A DNA stretch of 64,000 bases from contig OZ247499.1 of NCBI GenBank assembly GCA_965233625.1, positions 6,572,001-6,636,000 on the forward strand. Reading direction: 5' to 3'. This document shows positions 8,908 through 18,377 of this stretch, piece by piece. Positions within the stretch are counted from its first letter, which is position 1. Every line of letters begins with the position of its first letter. The position numbers and the translations under genes were made by a program. The notes under the pieces were generated by a model that made no database searches, was not told the DNA's origin, and worked only from the letters and a program-made list of their open reading frames with translations. The stretch comes from G965233625 sp965233625. Lineage in GTDB: Bacteria > Planctomycetota > Planctomycetia > Pirellulales > Pirellulaceae.

Positions 8908-9849
8908 ATGACGAGATTGCTAACTCCTGAATCCACTGCCGTTTCGCACTTTCGGACGGGCTGCTGGCTGCTGATTGCGGCCGGATTGCTGCTGGCGTCG
9001 TCTGGCTGTTCGCTGATGCGCGGTCGTGGCGCGGCGGAAAGTAATGTGGTGTCCGCCCGGCAGTTGACGATCCGCGGCGAAGAATCCATCAGGCAGGACA
9101 AATGGGACGAAGCGGAACAGCTGTTTACCGAAGCGATCCAAGTTTACAACGCCGACGAACGCGCCCACTCGATGTATGCCGAAGTGCTGTGGCGGCGCGG
9201 TGACCGGCTGGGCGCCATTGAGCACCTTGAAAAAGCGGTCACACTTTCGGGCGGCGCCGCGCCGATGCAGGTCCGCCTCGGCGACATGTATCTGGCCGCC
9301 GGAGATCTAGCCGGCGCCCGGTACTGGGGCGAAAAGGCGATTGCCGTCGATCAGAAGCTGCCCGGCGCGTGGGCGTTGTTGGGCAAGGTGCATCAGCGTA
9401 TGGGCGAAGACGACGCGGCGCTGGCCAACTTCCACCGCGCTCTTAGTTATCAGCCGCATCTGCCGGACGTGCAACTTGCCGTCGCCAGCATCTACCGTCA
9501 GTCAGACCGGCCGCAACGCATGCTGGCGACACTGCAACGCCTGCAGGAAAATTATCCGCCGGGCGAGCAACCGACCGAAGTCCTGGCCCAGCTTGGCGCC
9601 GCCTACAAGCGGCTAGGCCGTTATGAAAACGCCGTGCAGACGCTGATGATTGTCGCCAAGCGTCAACCCGACAGTGCCGAAGCGCTGTATCAGCTTAGCG
9701 AAGCACAACTGCTTTCCGGCGATCCGCTCAACGCACAAGTCGCGCTGCAGCAGGCGCTGTCCATCAATCCACGGCACCGGGCGTCACTCGCCCTACAGCC
9801 GCGGATCGATTCAAGCCGCTACAACCTCGCGCGGCAGCCGCAGCGGTAG
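8908..9849 (+). CDS. TPR-repeat lipoprotein
   Basis: About 313 residues. The N-terminus carries a lipoprotein signal with hydrophobic stretch WLLIAAGLLLASSGC, so the mature protein should be lipid-anchored at that Cys. The rest consists of tetratricopeptide repeats, about six, with A-xxx-G-xxx-A patterns such as ALLGKVHQRMGEDDAALANFHRAL-like units and LAQLGAAYKRLGRYENAVQT. TPRs are protein-interaction scaffolds; the partner is unknown. The start is uncertain: an in-frame ATG at 8887 would lengthen the N-terminus by seven residues. Confidence 0.8.
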   Translation: MTRLLTPESTAVSHFRTGCWLLIAAGLLLASSGCSLMRGRGAAESNVVSARQLTIRGEESIRQDKWDEAEQLFTEAIQVYNADERAHSMYAEVLWRRGDRLGAIEHLEKAVTLSGGAAPMQVRLGDMYLAAGDLAGARYWGEKAIAVDQKLPGAWALLGKVHQRMGEDDAALANFHRALSYQPHLPDVQLAVASIYRQSDRPQRMLATLQRLQENYPPGEQPTEVLAQLGAAYKRLGRYENAVQTLMIVAKRQPDSAEALYQLSEAQLLSGDPLNAQVALQQALSINPRHRASLALQPRIDSSRYNLARQPQR

Positions 9850-9853
9850 TAGA

Positions 9854-10480
9854 CTATTCGCTGCGCGACTGTTGATACACGGCCGTCAGCATCGCTTCGA
9901 CATCTTTGAATTTCTTCTTAGATGCCAGGGCGCCGTCCAGAAGTTTGCGGGCTTCGGTTTCGCTGTGGCCCAGGTTGCATAGCACCTGATAGGTGTCCTG
10001 GACCACATCGCGGCTGGTTTCGCTTTCCGTGGCGGTCTTCTCCGTCACCAGTAGGGCGAAGCGTGGCATCCGGCGGCGGAGTTTCGCCACGATGCGATCG
10101 GCGGTTGCGGCGCCGATGCCGGGCAGGGCGGTGAGACCTTTGGCGTCCTGCGATTCAATCAGTTGCGCCACTTCCTGAACGGGCCGCACCATGGCCCGCA
10201 GCGCTTTGCGGGCGCCAAGGCCGTCGACCGAACAGAACAGGTCGAAGAACTCGCGTTCAATCGGACTCAAGAAACCGACAATGCGGGGCGTCAAGCGGCC
10301 CTGTGCGGGATTGCCTTCCAGATACTGCTGCGTGTGTAGACTTACCTTTTCGCCCACACGGGTCTGCAACTGCCGGCGGGCGAATTCCGGGATGAGCACC
10401 TGATATTCAAACGCGTCGATGCCAAGGGTGGCGTGATCGTCCGTGACGCCCATCAGCTTGCCGGTAATTTTCGTAATCAT
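9854..10480 (-). CDS. ruvA: Holliday junction branch-migration protein RuvA
   Basis: 208 residues. RuvA binds four-way DNA junctions and loads the RuvB motor. The N-terminus MITKITGKLMGVTDDHATLGID and the two helix-hairpin-helix segments around FFDLFCSVDGLGARKALRAM and GLTALPGIGAATADRIVAKL are typical. The C-terminal domain III (TYQVLCNLGHSETEARKLL) that contacts RuvB is present. ruvB and ruvC are not beside it. It ends 5 bases from the convergent TPR lipoprotein gene. Confidence 0.95.
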   Translation of the reverse strand: MITKITGKLMGVTDDHATLGIDAFEYQVLIPEFARRQLQTRVGEKVSLHTQQYLEGNPAQGRLTPRIVGFLSPIEREFFDLFCSVDGLGARKALRAMVRPVQEVAQLIESQDAKGLTALPGIGAATADRIVAKLRRRMPRFALLVTEKTATESETSRDVVQDTYQVLCNLGHSETEARKLLDGALASKKKFKDVEAMLTAVYQQSRSE

Positions 10481-10526
10481 CTCTGGTGCTCCGTGCGAAG
10501 GTGTTTGCTGAATTCAGCAGCCGTGT

Positions 10527-11555
10527 CTAAGGGGCAACGCTGACAATCGTGCTATCGCCATCCTCTTCGACGCTAATGGGCACATCGAGAAACCGCCCGA
10601 TGATGTCCGCCTGCGTCACGGCGTGCAGCGACAATTTGCCCGTGCAATACTTTCCGCCCTTGCCGCCACGCGATGCTGCGATAGCCAGCGGAAGCATCAG
10701 TTGATCGGCCAGATGCTCGCCCACGGCCACGCCTGATTTTAGATAACGGCTGGCCTGCCGCCAGATGCGTTTGGCGACATCTTCGGCCTTCACACGGCGT
10801 TCACCCAGTGCGGTAAACAGTTCCGTGACGTGTTCAAAGTTGAACTCGATCAGCAGGATGTTGCCGGGGCTGTCAGCCTCGACTTCACATGTTTCCGCCT
10901 GCGAGGGCTGCCAGTTCGCCAGCCGCAAGATGGTGTCGCATTCGCGCTGTGCGATATGCTCCGGCAGGTTCGCCACCACGGCTTGCACCCGGTGCTGCCC
11001 CTCGGCGCCGCGATCCATCAGATCAAAGCCCTGCATGTCTGAGGCTGGTGTGATTTTGAATTCCGCACTGCCGCCGCCCTTGGGGTACAGCCCGTGCCGG
11101 TGCAGTTTTGCATAGGTCTGCACGCCCATACGTTGCAGCAACGGCAGATACACGCGGTCCAGATATTCAAACACCGGCGCCATCGGATTATGCGTGCCGC
11201 CTTCGATATCAATGGTCGAGGGCGTACCGGCCGTCAGCAGCGCTGGCAGCACCGTCTGCACCACCAGGCAAGTGCTGCCTGCCGTACCGATGGAGAAATT
11301 GTATTCCCCAGGCTTGATGGTCTGCGGATGAAACTCCAGCAGGTTCGAGCCTGGCTCGTCGCCTGCCAGCGTTGCCTCGCCAACCTCCGCTGCCGCCCGC
11401 GCGGCGGTTACGTGCTGATTGCGCAGCCCCGGCTTCTTCCGCTTCCCGCGGACGTTGCGGATAACGAAGGGTGTGCCCGTGACTAATGATAACGCCAGCG
11501 AAGTGCGGACAACCTGCCCGCCGCCTTCCCCTGCCGATCCGTCAATTTCGATCAC
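10527..11555 (-). CDS. rtcA: RNA 3'-terminal phosphate cyclase
   Basis: RtcA converts an RNA 3'-phosphate to a 2',3'-cyclic phosphate using ATP through an enzyme-AMP intermediate. The GTG at 11555 gives 342 residues, the normal family length, beginning MIEIDGSAGEGGGQVVRTSL; AAAGAAAG-rich sequence just upstream could act as ribosome binding site. The frame stays open to 11786, but that extension is Cys/Trp-rich and unlike the family. GTAGSTCLVVQTVLPALL and the C-terminal HLADQLMLPLAIA, whose His is the adenylation site in the family, are visible. No rtcB or rtcR is adjacent. Confidence 0.93.
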   Translation of the reverse strand: MIEIDGSAGEGGGQVVRTSLALSLVTGTPFVIRNVRGKRKKPGLRNQHVTAARAAAEVGEATLAGDEPGSNLLEFHPQTIKPGEYNFSIGTAGSTCLVVQTVLPALLTAGTPSTIDIEGGTHNPMAPVFEYLDRVYLPLLQRMGVQTYAKLHRHGLYPKGGGSAEFKITPASDMQGFDLMDRGAEGQHRVQAVVANLPEHIAQRECDTILRLANWQPSQAETCEVEADSPGNILLIEFNFEHVTELFTALGERRVKAEDVAKRIWRQASRYLKSGVAVGEHLADQLMLPLAIAASRGGKGGKYCTGKLSLHAVTQADIIGRFLDVPISVEEDGDSTIVSVAP

Positions 11556-12054
11556 TTTGATTACTTTCTTTCGACCACGCTGAAAGCACGTCGTTGTTAT
11601 CGCAAGTTGCTGGTTGCGAATGTTGTGGATTCTACCGCCTTGCTTAGTTTCCGCACACCAGCAGCTACATAAATTACCAGTCATGTGACACACCTGAGTC
11701 ACAAAACGACTGCCCCCTCGTTTAGGCCACACCCGGATTCGCCAGAGGAATGGAGTCGCGGACCGGAGTGCATCTTTTTGTGGCAAGGCCGCCCAATTCC
11801 GTTGCTGTGAGAAACCTCAGAATGCCACGTTCTGGAACGAAATGACGCGAATATCTGCGAAGGGCACGCCTGTTGCTACTGAGGGCTTAGAGCGATCCAG
11901 ATACGAGCAGGTTCGGTCCGTTATTCATCTGTGAGGCATCCGCCTATCTCGCGCCATCCTGTTCATTAAGACGCATGGTTTCATTTTTCTTTCATCGTAT
12001 TTTTCACCCCATTTTTTGGCCTGGCGAGTTTGTCAGGCAGGAGCCGTTTGCAGA
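11556..12054. other. 500-base divergent intergenic region between rtcA and a DUF1559 gene
   Basis: No convincing gene. The first 230 bases are an open extension of the rtcA frame that does not look coding. The last 60 bases before the DUF1559 gene are strikingly T-rich (runs such as TTTCATTTTTCTTTC), ending with an AGGAG ribosome binding site at 12039-12043. The promoters of both genes must lie here but were not identified. Confidence 0.4.
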
Positions 12055-12969
12055 ATGTCCGTAAGAAGGAATCTCCGTTCCGCCTTCACACTGGTTGAGT
12101 TGCTTGTTGTGATTGCCATTATCGGTGTATTAGTCGCACTCTTACTTCCAGCCGTGCAAGCTGCACGCGAAGCCGCACGCCGGTCTAGCTGCGGCAACAA
12201 TATGAAGCAGTTGGGCCTCGCACTTCACAACTACCATGACACTTATAGAGAGTTTCCCTACGGGTTCAGCGAACTTGACGCTTACAAGAAACGTAGCTGC
12301 TGGATGCAGGGCGTTCTGCCCTTCCTGGAGCAGACGAATATGGCGGATCAGGTGAAAGCGACGAATGTTGAATGGATCATGGATGTGCCTGGCGCGGTGA
12401 AGGATACTCCCGTTCCGTCGCTGATGTGCCCCTCGGATGGAACCAGCCCGGCCCTCGGCGCCAGCGGCGGCGTTCGCGCAGGCGGCGCCGGCTTTCAGGG
12501 CAACTATGTCGGCTGCACCGGCAATGATTACATGCTTTCGGTAGGACCGCTCCGTGGTCTTTTCTACCGCGATTCGAAGACCCGCTTCGCAACCGTCACG
12601 GACGGCACATCCAACACGTTAGCATTCAGCGAAGTCATCATCCGCGGCGACGCCACCGGCGGTTGGGGCGGCGGCGGCGGCTACTGGGGCGGCTCCCGCT
12701 GGGGCGGTTACGGCTTTACTACCGTGGAAGCGCCCAACAGCGCAGTTTCTGATCAGGTCTACGAATGTAAGAGCACGACCTTCCCGAAATCTCCGTGCGT
12801 TTCTATCGGCACAAGCGACACCCTCCGGGTGCTGGCGCGCAGTTACCACCCCGGCGGCGTCCAGGCCGCAAATGTCGATGGCAGTGTGAAATTTGTGCCT
12901 GACACCATCAACCTGCTTGTCTACCAGGCAATGTCCACCGTTCAGGGCGGCGAAGTCACGCAAGACTAG
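12055..12969 (+). CDS. DUF1559 pseudopilin-like protein (copy 1)
   Basis: 304 residues from the ATG at 12055, which has AGGAG 11 bases upstream. The N-terminus has a type IV prepilin cleavage/methylation motif (AFTLVELLVVIAIIGVLVAL), so it should be cut by a prepilin peptidase and assembled or anchored through its first helix. The following LLPAVQAAREAARRSSCGNN and later DGTSNTLAFSEV, plus a C-terminal HPGGVQAANVDGSVKFV, define the planctomycete DUF1559 family, whose role is not established. A Gly/Trp-rich segment (about residues 200-220) is specific to this copy. It is followed by a small lipoprotein gene. Confidence 0.93.
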   Translation: MSVRRNLRSAFTLVELLVVIAIIGVLVALLLPAVQAAREAARRSSCGNNMKQLGLALHNYHDTYREFPYGFSELDAYKKRSCWMQGVLPFLEQTNMADQVKATNVEWIMDVPGAVKDTPVPSLMCPSDGTSPALGASGGVRAGGAGFQGNYVGCTGNDYMLSVGPLRGLFYRDSKTRFATVTDGTSNTLAFSEVIIRGDATGGWGGGGGYWGGSRWGGYGFTTVEAPNSAVSDQVYECKSTTFPKSPCVSIGTSDTLRVLARSYHPGGVQAANVDGSVKFVPDTINLLVYQAMSTVQGGEVTQD

Positions 12970-13011
12970 TCCGCGATACACGACTTGCCATAGGACGAAT
13001 TTAGCATCAAT

Positions 13012-13035
13012 GCCCTTCGTTCATTGAACAAGGGC
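13012..13035 (+). other. imperfect hairpin between a DUF1559 gene and its lipoprotein partner
   Basis: GCCCTT and AAGGGC flank a short self-complementary centre (TTCA/TGAA). No T-run follows, so it is not a clear terminator; it might be a processing or attenuation structure between the two genes. Confidence 0.3.
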
Positions 13036-13054
13036 AACACCAGGATCTAACTGC

Positions 13055-13453
13055 ATGAAAACGTTGTGTCGTACAGGTTTACTGCTACTTACTCTCTGCC
13101 TGCCGGTTCTCGCTGGCTGCAACTTCGATAATGCTGTGCCCATGACGGGCGCCGTTACGTACGAAGGACAGCCCGTGAAGGAAGGGCAGATCGTGTTCAC
13201 GGACCCTTCTGGTGATACCAAGTCGGGCGCCGGCGCCATTGTTGACGGCAGCTATAACGTCACCGTGGCGCCGGGCAATAAGACCGTACGGATCACCGCC
13301 TTCCGTGAAACCGGCAGAATGGACCGCTCGAACCCAGGGGTTGAGAAGCCGGAAATCGAAGCTTACATCCCCGAGAAGTACAACGCACGCAGCACGTTGA
13401 ACATTACGGTTGAAAGCAGCGGTGGAACGCGCGATTTCGCACTTGAGAAATAG
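13055..13453 (+). CDS. small lipoprotein with carboxypeptidase-regulatory-like fold, DUF1559 partner
   Basis: 132 residues. The N-terminus is a lipoprotein signal ending at LPVLAGC. The mature part begins with a TGAVTYEGQPVKEGQIVF motif, typical of transthyretin/CarboxypepD_reg-like beta-sandwich domains found in many planctomycete lipoproteins, and continues with GSYNVTVAPGNKTVRITAF. It lies 85 bases downstream of a DUF1559 gene. The same pairing recurs at 37.4-38.7 kb. Its biochemical role is unknown. Confidence 0.82.
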   Translation: MKTLCRTGLLLLTLCLPVLAGCNFDNAVPMTGAVTYEGQPVKEGQIVFTDPSGDTKSGAGAIVDGSYNVTVAPGNKTVRITAFRETGRMDRSNPGVEKPEIEAYIPEKYNARSTLNITVESSGGTRDFALEK

Positions 13454-13491
13454 CGGTCACTTGCCAGGAAAACGACTGTGACACAGTCTCG

Positions 13492-13953
13492 TCACAGTTC
13501 TGGCTGTAACTGCTTGATGCGGCTGATGAGTTCCGGCGGTAGACGCACGGGGCGGTTGGTTTCGTAATTAAACATCACGACCACCGACTCGCCATCGGCG
13601 ACAGGCTGCTTCGGACGGTCCGCATCAAAAACCGCATGTTGCATGGTCACACTTGTGCGGCCCAGTGTGGCAACGCGGGCGGCAATGGTGACCTGGGCGG
13701 GATATTTCACCTGCTGGCGGAAGTTGCAGTTCACGGCAGCCAGGATCGGCCCCGTTGGATCTTCGTTCATCACGCCGATCCGTTCGCCTGCCTCCATCGC
13801 GCCGATGTGTTCCAGGTAAGCGATCCGCACCGACTCGAACCAGCGGATGAAGGTAGTATTGTTCACATGCCCGATGGCGTCCTGGTCACCCCATAGCACG
13901 GGCAGCGTGATGCTGACGGGAAATTCAGAAAGCGTTAACGCGGGCGGATTCAA
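13492..13953 (-). CDS. acyl-CoA thioesterase of the 4HBT family
   Basis: 153 residues with a hot-dog fold. The signature is VLWGDQDAIGHVNNTTFIRW, where the Asp and the HVNN segment match the 4-hydroxybenzoyl-CoA thioesterase/YbgC group; the later NCNFRQQVKYPAQVTI also fits. It should hydrolyse a fatty or aromatic acyl-CoA in the cytosol; the substrate is unknown. It is 16 bases downstream of the small unknown gene on the same strand and probably belongs to one transcript with it and the methyltransferase. Confidence 0.87.
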   Translation of the reverse strand: MNPPALTLSEFPVSITLPVLWGDQDAIGHVNNTTFIRWFESVRIAYLEHIGAMEAGERIGVMNEDPTGPILAAVNCNFRQQVKYPAQVTIAARVATLGRTSVTMQHAVFDADRPKQPVADGESVVVMFNYETNRPVRLPPELISRIKQLQPEL

Positions 13954-13969
13954 AGCTGAGTTCCTAAGG

Positions 13970-14290
13970 TTATAAGCTTGCCTGTTGAATGACGCTCAAT
14001 GCAGTTTCCATCTTCTCATGCAGATCTTTCCGCGGCAGCAGTCCTGCTTCGCCCGTTACAAAGCAAAGCCCCTGACTGTGCTTCACACACCGCTCCGCCA
14101 GATCAACGGCGGTGTTGATCGCAGCCGTCAACTCAGCATTGTCCCGTGCAGCGTCGAGCGCGCCGGGAGTGGCTTCTTCCAGCGGCGCCAGCAAGTTCTG
14201 ATCCAGGTTGCCGGGGCCAGCATCCTGATAAGATTGCCAGATTTCGCGGAGCACTGCGTGTAGTTGCTGCAAGGCGTTGTCCATTGTCAC
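13970..14290 (-). CDS. small unknown helical protein
   Basis: 106 residues, not recognised. It is predicted mostly alpha-helical, soluble, with Cys in a segment AERCVKHSQGLCFVTGEAG. The start ATG overlaps the stop of the upstream methyltransferase gene by four bases, indicating translational coupling. No membrane segment or known motif is visible. Confidence 0.7.
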   Translation of the reverse strand: MTMDNALQQLHAVLREIWQSYQDAGPGNLDQNLLAPLEEATPGALDAARDNAELTAAINTAVDLAERCVKHSQGLCFVTGEAGLLPRKDLHEKMETALSVIQQASL

Positions 14291-15093
14291 CTCTTCTTGC
14301 GCAGCACATACACGATGTCTTCCGTGCTACCGTCGATGTCAATTTCCTCGCTGGTGTCGTAAGCGAAGTCGTACACGGCGGCAATTTCGAATCGCGGCTC
14401 GCCTTCGATCAGCTGGTGCATCTCGGCTGCCGTGTATGTGCGGAAACTAAGTGCGTCGTCGATGCGGAAACTTTTTGTGGGCGTGTAGACATCAAAACGG
14501 ATATAGAATTCTTCCAGCCGGTTGGGCTTGTCGCGGCGTTTGAGCCACATGCTGGTGTTCACCGTCAGTTGCCCGCGGCGCGACGACCAGCCTTCTTCTT
14601 CTGAAGGGGCGCAGTCCAGCGGCGTAAGATGCAGCCCCAGCATATACAATCCGCCCGGCGCCAGTGCCGCAGCCATACAGCTTAGATGTGCGGCGGCCGC
14701 CTGATCCGTCAGCAAATGACGGAAACTATTGATAGTGTTGAATGCCGCGTCGGCCGGTTCCGGCAGCGTGAAGTCTGTCATATCCCCGGTGAACGCTTCG
14801 CCATCGGCTTCGATCTTCCGCAACCGCTTGTTGCAGAATTCGACGGCCTTCTCATTCAGATCCAGACCGGAAAGCCGCAATCCGCCTGGGGCCAGCCGGT
14901 ACAACAGTCGCCCGGTTCCGCAGGCTGGTTCAAAAACTGACTGCACGGGGCGGGGGGCGCCATTTTCGTCCTGCAACTGGCTGTGCAGTTCAAAACATTG
15001 GCGTAGAAACGCGGTTTCGGCCTTCCAGTCAGAGCCGTAAACCACGTCGTAATACCGCGGATAGTCGTAAATACTGCCGTGAATGGTTTCCAT
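14287..15093 (-). CDS. SAM-dependent class I methyltransferase
   Basis: 268 residues from METIHGSIYDYPRYYDVVYG; an upstream ATG at 15147 would add 18 residues that look non-conserved. The SAM-binding motif is VFEPACGTGRLLYRLA, followed by LSGLDLNEKAVEFC and a motif II-like region DAAFNTINSFRHLL. The substrate is unknown. It overlaps the next small gene by four bases and is followed by a thioesterase, suggesting a three-gene operon. Confidence 0.85.
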   Translation of the reverse strand: METIHGSIYDYPRYYDVVYGSDWKAETAFLRQCFELHSQLQDENGAPRPVQSVFEPACGTGRLLYRLAPGGLRLSGLDLNEKAVEFCNKRLRKIEADGEAFTGDMTDFTLPEPADAAFNTINSFRHLLTDQAAAAHLSCMAAALAPGGLYMLGLHLTPLDCAPSEEEGWSSRRGQLTVNTSMWLKRRDKPNRLEEFYIRFDVYTPTKSFRIDDALSFRTYTAAEMHQLIEGEPRFEIAAVYDFAYDTSEEIDIDGSTEDIVYVLRKKR

Positions 15094-15246
15094 CTGGCCG
15101 AGCATACCGGCATCGCCGGGCGGCGTATAGGCACCAGGACTATCCACGCATAAAATGTGAACCCTTCAAACATTTACATTGTCAGCCCCGCAGGCGGGCC
15201 GCGCGTCGATCAAACCTTTTTGCACCCATGTTGTTAGGAATTTCGC

Positions 15247-16923
15247 ATGACCGGACTGAATAAGTACAGCCGTCACATCACGCAACCCAAGAGCCAGGGC
15301 GCCTCGCAGGCGATGCTATATGGCACCGGTATGTCTGAAGAAGACATGAACAAAGCGCAGGTCGGCATCGCCAGCGTCTGGTACGAAGGCAACACCTGCA
15401 ACATGCATCTGCTAGATCTGGCAAATGAAGTGAAGACGGGCGTCACCGGCGCCGGGCTGGTCGGCATGCGGTTCAACACTATCGGCGTTTCCGACGGTAT
15501 CTCGATGGGCACCGACGGCATGAGCTACTCGCTGCAATCGCGCGACCTGATTGCCGACTCTATCGAAACCATCATGGGCGGCCAGTGGTACGACGGGCTG
15601 ATCGCGCTGCCGGGCTGCGACAAAAACATGCCGGGCTGCCTGATCGCCATGGGGCGGCTTAACCGGCCCGCCATTATGGTCTACGGCGGCACGATTAAAC
15701 CGGGCGAACTCGACGGCCAGCCGCTGGACATTGTTTCCGCCTTCCAGTGTTACGGGCAGTACCTAGCCGGATCAATTGACGAAGACACCCGCAAAGAAAT
15801 TGTCAAACGCAGTTGCCCCGGCGCCGGCGCCTGCGGCGGCATGTATACCGCCAATACGATGGCGTCCGCCATTGAAGCGATGGGCATGAGCCTACCCTAC
15901 AGCTCCTCCACACCAGCCGTTGATCCGAAAAAGATCGAAGAATGTAAACAAGCCGGCCAGGCAATTCTTCATCTGCTGGAAAACGACATCACGCCCCGCA
16001 AGATTATGACGCGCGAGGCGTTTGAAAACGCGATGGTCGTGGTGATGGCGTTAGGCGGCTCCACCAATGCGGTGCTGCACCTGCTGGCGATGGCCCGCAG
16101 CGTGGATGTGCCGCTGGATATCGAAGACTTCCAGAAGATCAGCGACCGCGTGCCTTTCATCGGCGACCTGAAGCCCAGCGGCCGCTATGTGGAAGAAGAT
16201 CTGCACAACGTGGGCGGCACACCGGCTGTAATGAAGATGCTGCTGGAAGAAGGTTTCCTGCACGGCGACTGCATCACCGTGACCGGTAAGACCGTGGCAG
16301 AGAATCTGGGCACGCTGCCGCCGCTGGATGAAAACCAGGACGTGATCCGTCCGCTGGACAACCCGATCAAGAAGACGGGCCATATTCAGATTATGAAGGG
16401 CAACCTGGCGCCCGCCGGCGCCGTCGCGAAGATCACCGGCAAAGAAGGCCTGCAGTTCAGCGGCACGGCCAACGTCTTCGATTCTGAAGAGGATATGCTC
16501 AAGGCACTGGAAGAGAAACGCATCAACGATGGCGATGTGATTATCATCCGCTACGAAGGCCCCAAAGGCGGCCCCGGCATGCCCGAAATGCTCACGCCCA
16601 CATCGGCCATTATGGGCGCCGGTCTGGGCGATAAAGTCGCGCTGATGACCGACGGCCGCTTTTCTGGCGGCAGTCACGGTTTCATCATCGGCCACGTTAC
16701 ACCCGAGGCGCAGGAAGGCGGCCCGATTGCCCTGGTGAAGACAGGCGACAAGATCACCATCGACGCTGAAACCCGGCAGATCAACGCCGAAATCAGCGAC
16801 GAAGAATTCGCCGCCCGAAAAGCAGCCTGGAAGCAACCGCCGTATAAATTCACCCGCGGCACGCTCTACAAGTACATCAAGAACGTGAAGAACGCCTCTG
16901 AAGGCTGCGTGACTGACGAGTAG
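15247..16923 (+). CDS. ilvD: dihydroxy-acid dehydratase IlvD
   Basis: 558 residues. It dehydrates 2,3-dihydroxy acids in valine, isoleucine and leucine synthesis. The three Cys C51, C124 (LPGCDKNMPG) and C196 (CPGAGACGGMYTANTM) match the [2Fe-2S] form of the enzyme. SDGISMGTDGM and the C-terminal LMTDGRFSGGSHGFIIGH complete the family pattern. No other branched-chain gene is adjacent; a short palindrome follows the stop, then an IS110 insertion region. Confidence 0.97.
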   Translation: MTGLNKYSRHITQPKSQGASQAMLYGTGMSEEDMNKAQVGIASVWYEGNTCNMHLLDLANEVKTGVTGAGLVGMRFNTIGVSDGISMGTDGMSYSLQSRDLIADSIETIMGGQWYDGLIALPGCDKNMPGCLIAMGRLNRPAIMVYGGTIKPGELDGQPLDIVSAFQCYGQYLAGSIDEDTRKEIVKRSCPGAGACGGMYTANTMASAIEAMGMSLPYSSSTPAVDPKKIEECKQAGQAILHLLENDITPRKIMTREAFENAMVVVMALGGSTNAVLHLLAMARSVDVPLDIEDFQKISDRVPFIGDLKPSGRYVEEDLHNVGGTPAVMKMLLEEGFLHGDCITVTGKTVAENLGTLPPLDENQDVIRPLDNPIKKTGHIQIMKGNLAPAGAVAKITGKEGLQFSGTANVFDSEEDMLKALEEKRINDGDVIIIRYEGPKGGPGMPEMLTPTSAIMGAGLGDKVALMTDGRFSGGSHGFIIGHVTPEAQEGGPIALVKTGDKITIDAETRQINAEISDEEFAARKAAWKQPPYKFTRGTLYKYIKNVKNASEGCVTDE

Positions 16924-17360
16924 CTTTCAGACCGAAACATGCCCGTCGGGCATTGGTATCTACGTAAACATTTTGCATCGCAAATTAACCCGAAGCGCGA
17001 GCGTCCATGAGGAATCCTCCGTCAAGTCAGAAAGCGGTTGATTGCGGAATCCAAGCGTCCATCCGGCGTCATCCGTTTACGGCGCGCCATAAAACATATT
17101 TCGGTCGCCCCTATTCGAGGGTCGGCGTCGTGGCGCCAGCTCGCGCTTCAGGGTGCGACTTATTCCGCTTTCAGCCTTGAAGGAAGTGGTTGATTCTACT
17201 GGTTACGCTGCACTTACGTGCTAGTTGTCGAAGTTTTTAAGTGAACGGGTAGGGCGGGTCTTCGCCGGAGCCGGTCGTCGCTCGCTCACAACGGCTGCGA
17301 GTGCGACAGGTCTCCAGAGAAGACGCCGCCCGGGTCTTTGCGGGTGAGGCCGGAGCGAGC
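16924..17360. other. repeat-bearing gap between ilvD and the IS110 transposase
   Basis: No gene recognised. It holds a palindrome ATGCCCGTCGGGCAT (16938-16952) just after ilvD, one copy of the planctomycete dispersed repeat (16985-17003), and a partial inverted copy near 17139-17154. The part next to the transposase (about 17220-17360) is probably the non-coding 3' end of the insertion sequence; the exact border is not visible because IS110 elements lack terminal inverted repeats. Confidence 0.5.
16985..17003 (+). repeat. planctomycete dispersed repeat (NPKRERG repeat), copy A
   Basis: TTAACCCGAAGCGCGAGCG. An inverted near-identical copy lies at 18551-18574 on the other side of the IS110 element. 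This repeat type, read in one frame as NPKRER, is common in intergenic DNA of planctomycete genomes. Confidence 0.65.
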
Positions 17361-18374
17361 TTAGGCGGCGAGTCCACTCTCCTGCCAGACGGTCTGGTTC
17401 TTGAGCATCGCCCACATCACGCGGCACAGATAGTGCGCCGTGGCGACCGTGGCGATCTTGCCCCGCGCCGCGTCGTCGCGGCGGATACGCTGGCGGTAGG
17501 CGGCGACCGTGGGCGAACGACGCACGGCCTGCCACACCGCTTCGACCAGCATTTTGCGGACCACGCTGGGCCCTTCGCGGGTGATGTGTCCCAGCCGGTT
17601 GGTCGAACCCGATTGATCCTGCCGGGGCACCAGGCCGAAGTACGCACCAATCTGCTTCGCGTTGCCGAACCGCTGCGGATCGTCGATAAACGCAGCCACC
17701 GCTTCGGCCGTGCGGATGCCAACGCCGGGGATGGTCCGCAGCAGCGCAACAGCCGGACTCCCGCTGGCGAAGGCTTCCAGCTCTTTTTCGATCCGCCGGA
17801 TGGAACGGTTCAGATCGTCGATCTCCTGTAAGAGTAAGTCGCGTTTGATCGCGTGCATCGGACTGGCGAACTCGAGGGCTTTCAGCCAGGCGACGCCCTT
17901 GCGCGTCCACAGACTTTTCGGCGCCTGGATCAGCAGTGTCCGCAACAGTGCACGCAGACCATTCTTGGCCCGGGTGCGTTTTTCGACCGTGCGGGTGCGG
18001 AACACGATCATCTCCCGCCAGGCCCGCACTTCGTTGCTGGGTACATGCACCCGCGGAAGCATTTCCACCAGCAGCAGCCGGGCCAGCATGTGGGCGTCGT
18101 TGCGGTCGTTCTTCCTGCTGGATTTGAAGATCGCGTGCAACTGCGCCGGGTGCGCCACCGTGACCGATTCGGCCAGCGGAGACAGCAGGTTGAAATACTC
18201 GCCATAACCGCAGCTGGCTTCGTAAGCCACATGAAACGGCTGGTCGAGCGACTTCAGGAAATGCAGCAGTTCCGTCACCGGCCCCAGCTTCACTTCCCGC
18301 TGCTTTTTCCCTTGATCGTCGAGCACACATACCGCTACAAACTTTGCATGAACATCTAATCCAACGTAAAACAT
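17361..18374 (-). mobile_element. IS110-family transposase, intact
   Basis: 337 residues, the normal size. The N-terminal RuvC-like DEDD domain has D7 (VGLDVHAKF), E52 (AYEASCGYG) and D90/D93 (SSRKNDRNDAHMLA); the C-terminal Transposase_20 domain has the helix-hairpin-helix TIPGVGIRTAEAVAAFIDD and RLGHITREGPSVVRKMLVEA. No stop or frameshift interrupts it, so it may still be active. IS110 enzymes are guided by a structured bridge RNA from the element's non-coding end. A GGGAGG ribosome binding site lies inside a strong hairpin directly upstream (18378-18442). Confidence 0.93.
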
Positions 18375-18377
18375 CCT

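Noticed and set aside
11556..11786. Longer N-terminus for RtcA
   Set aside because: The extension is unlike any RtcA and the GTG at 11555 gives the exact family start.
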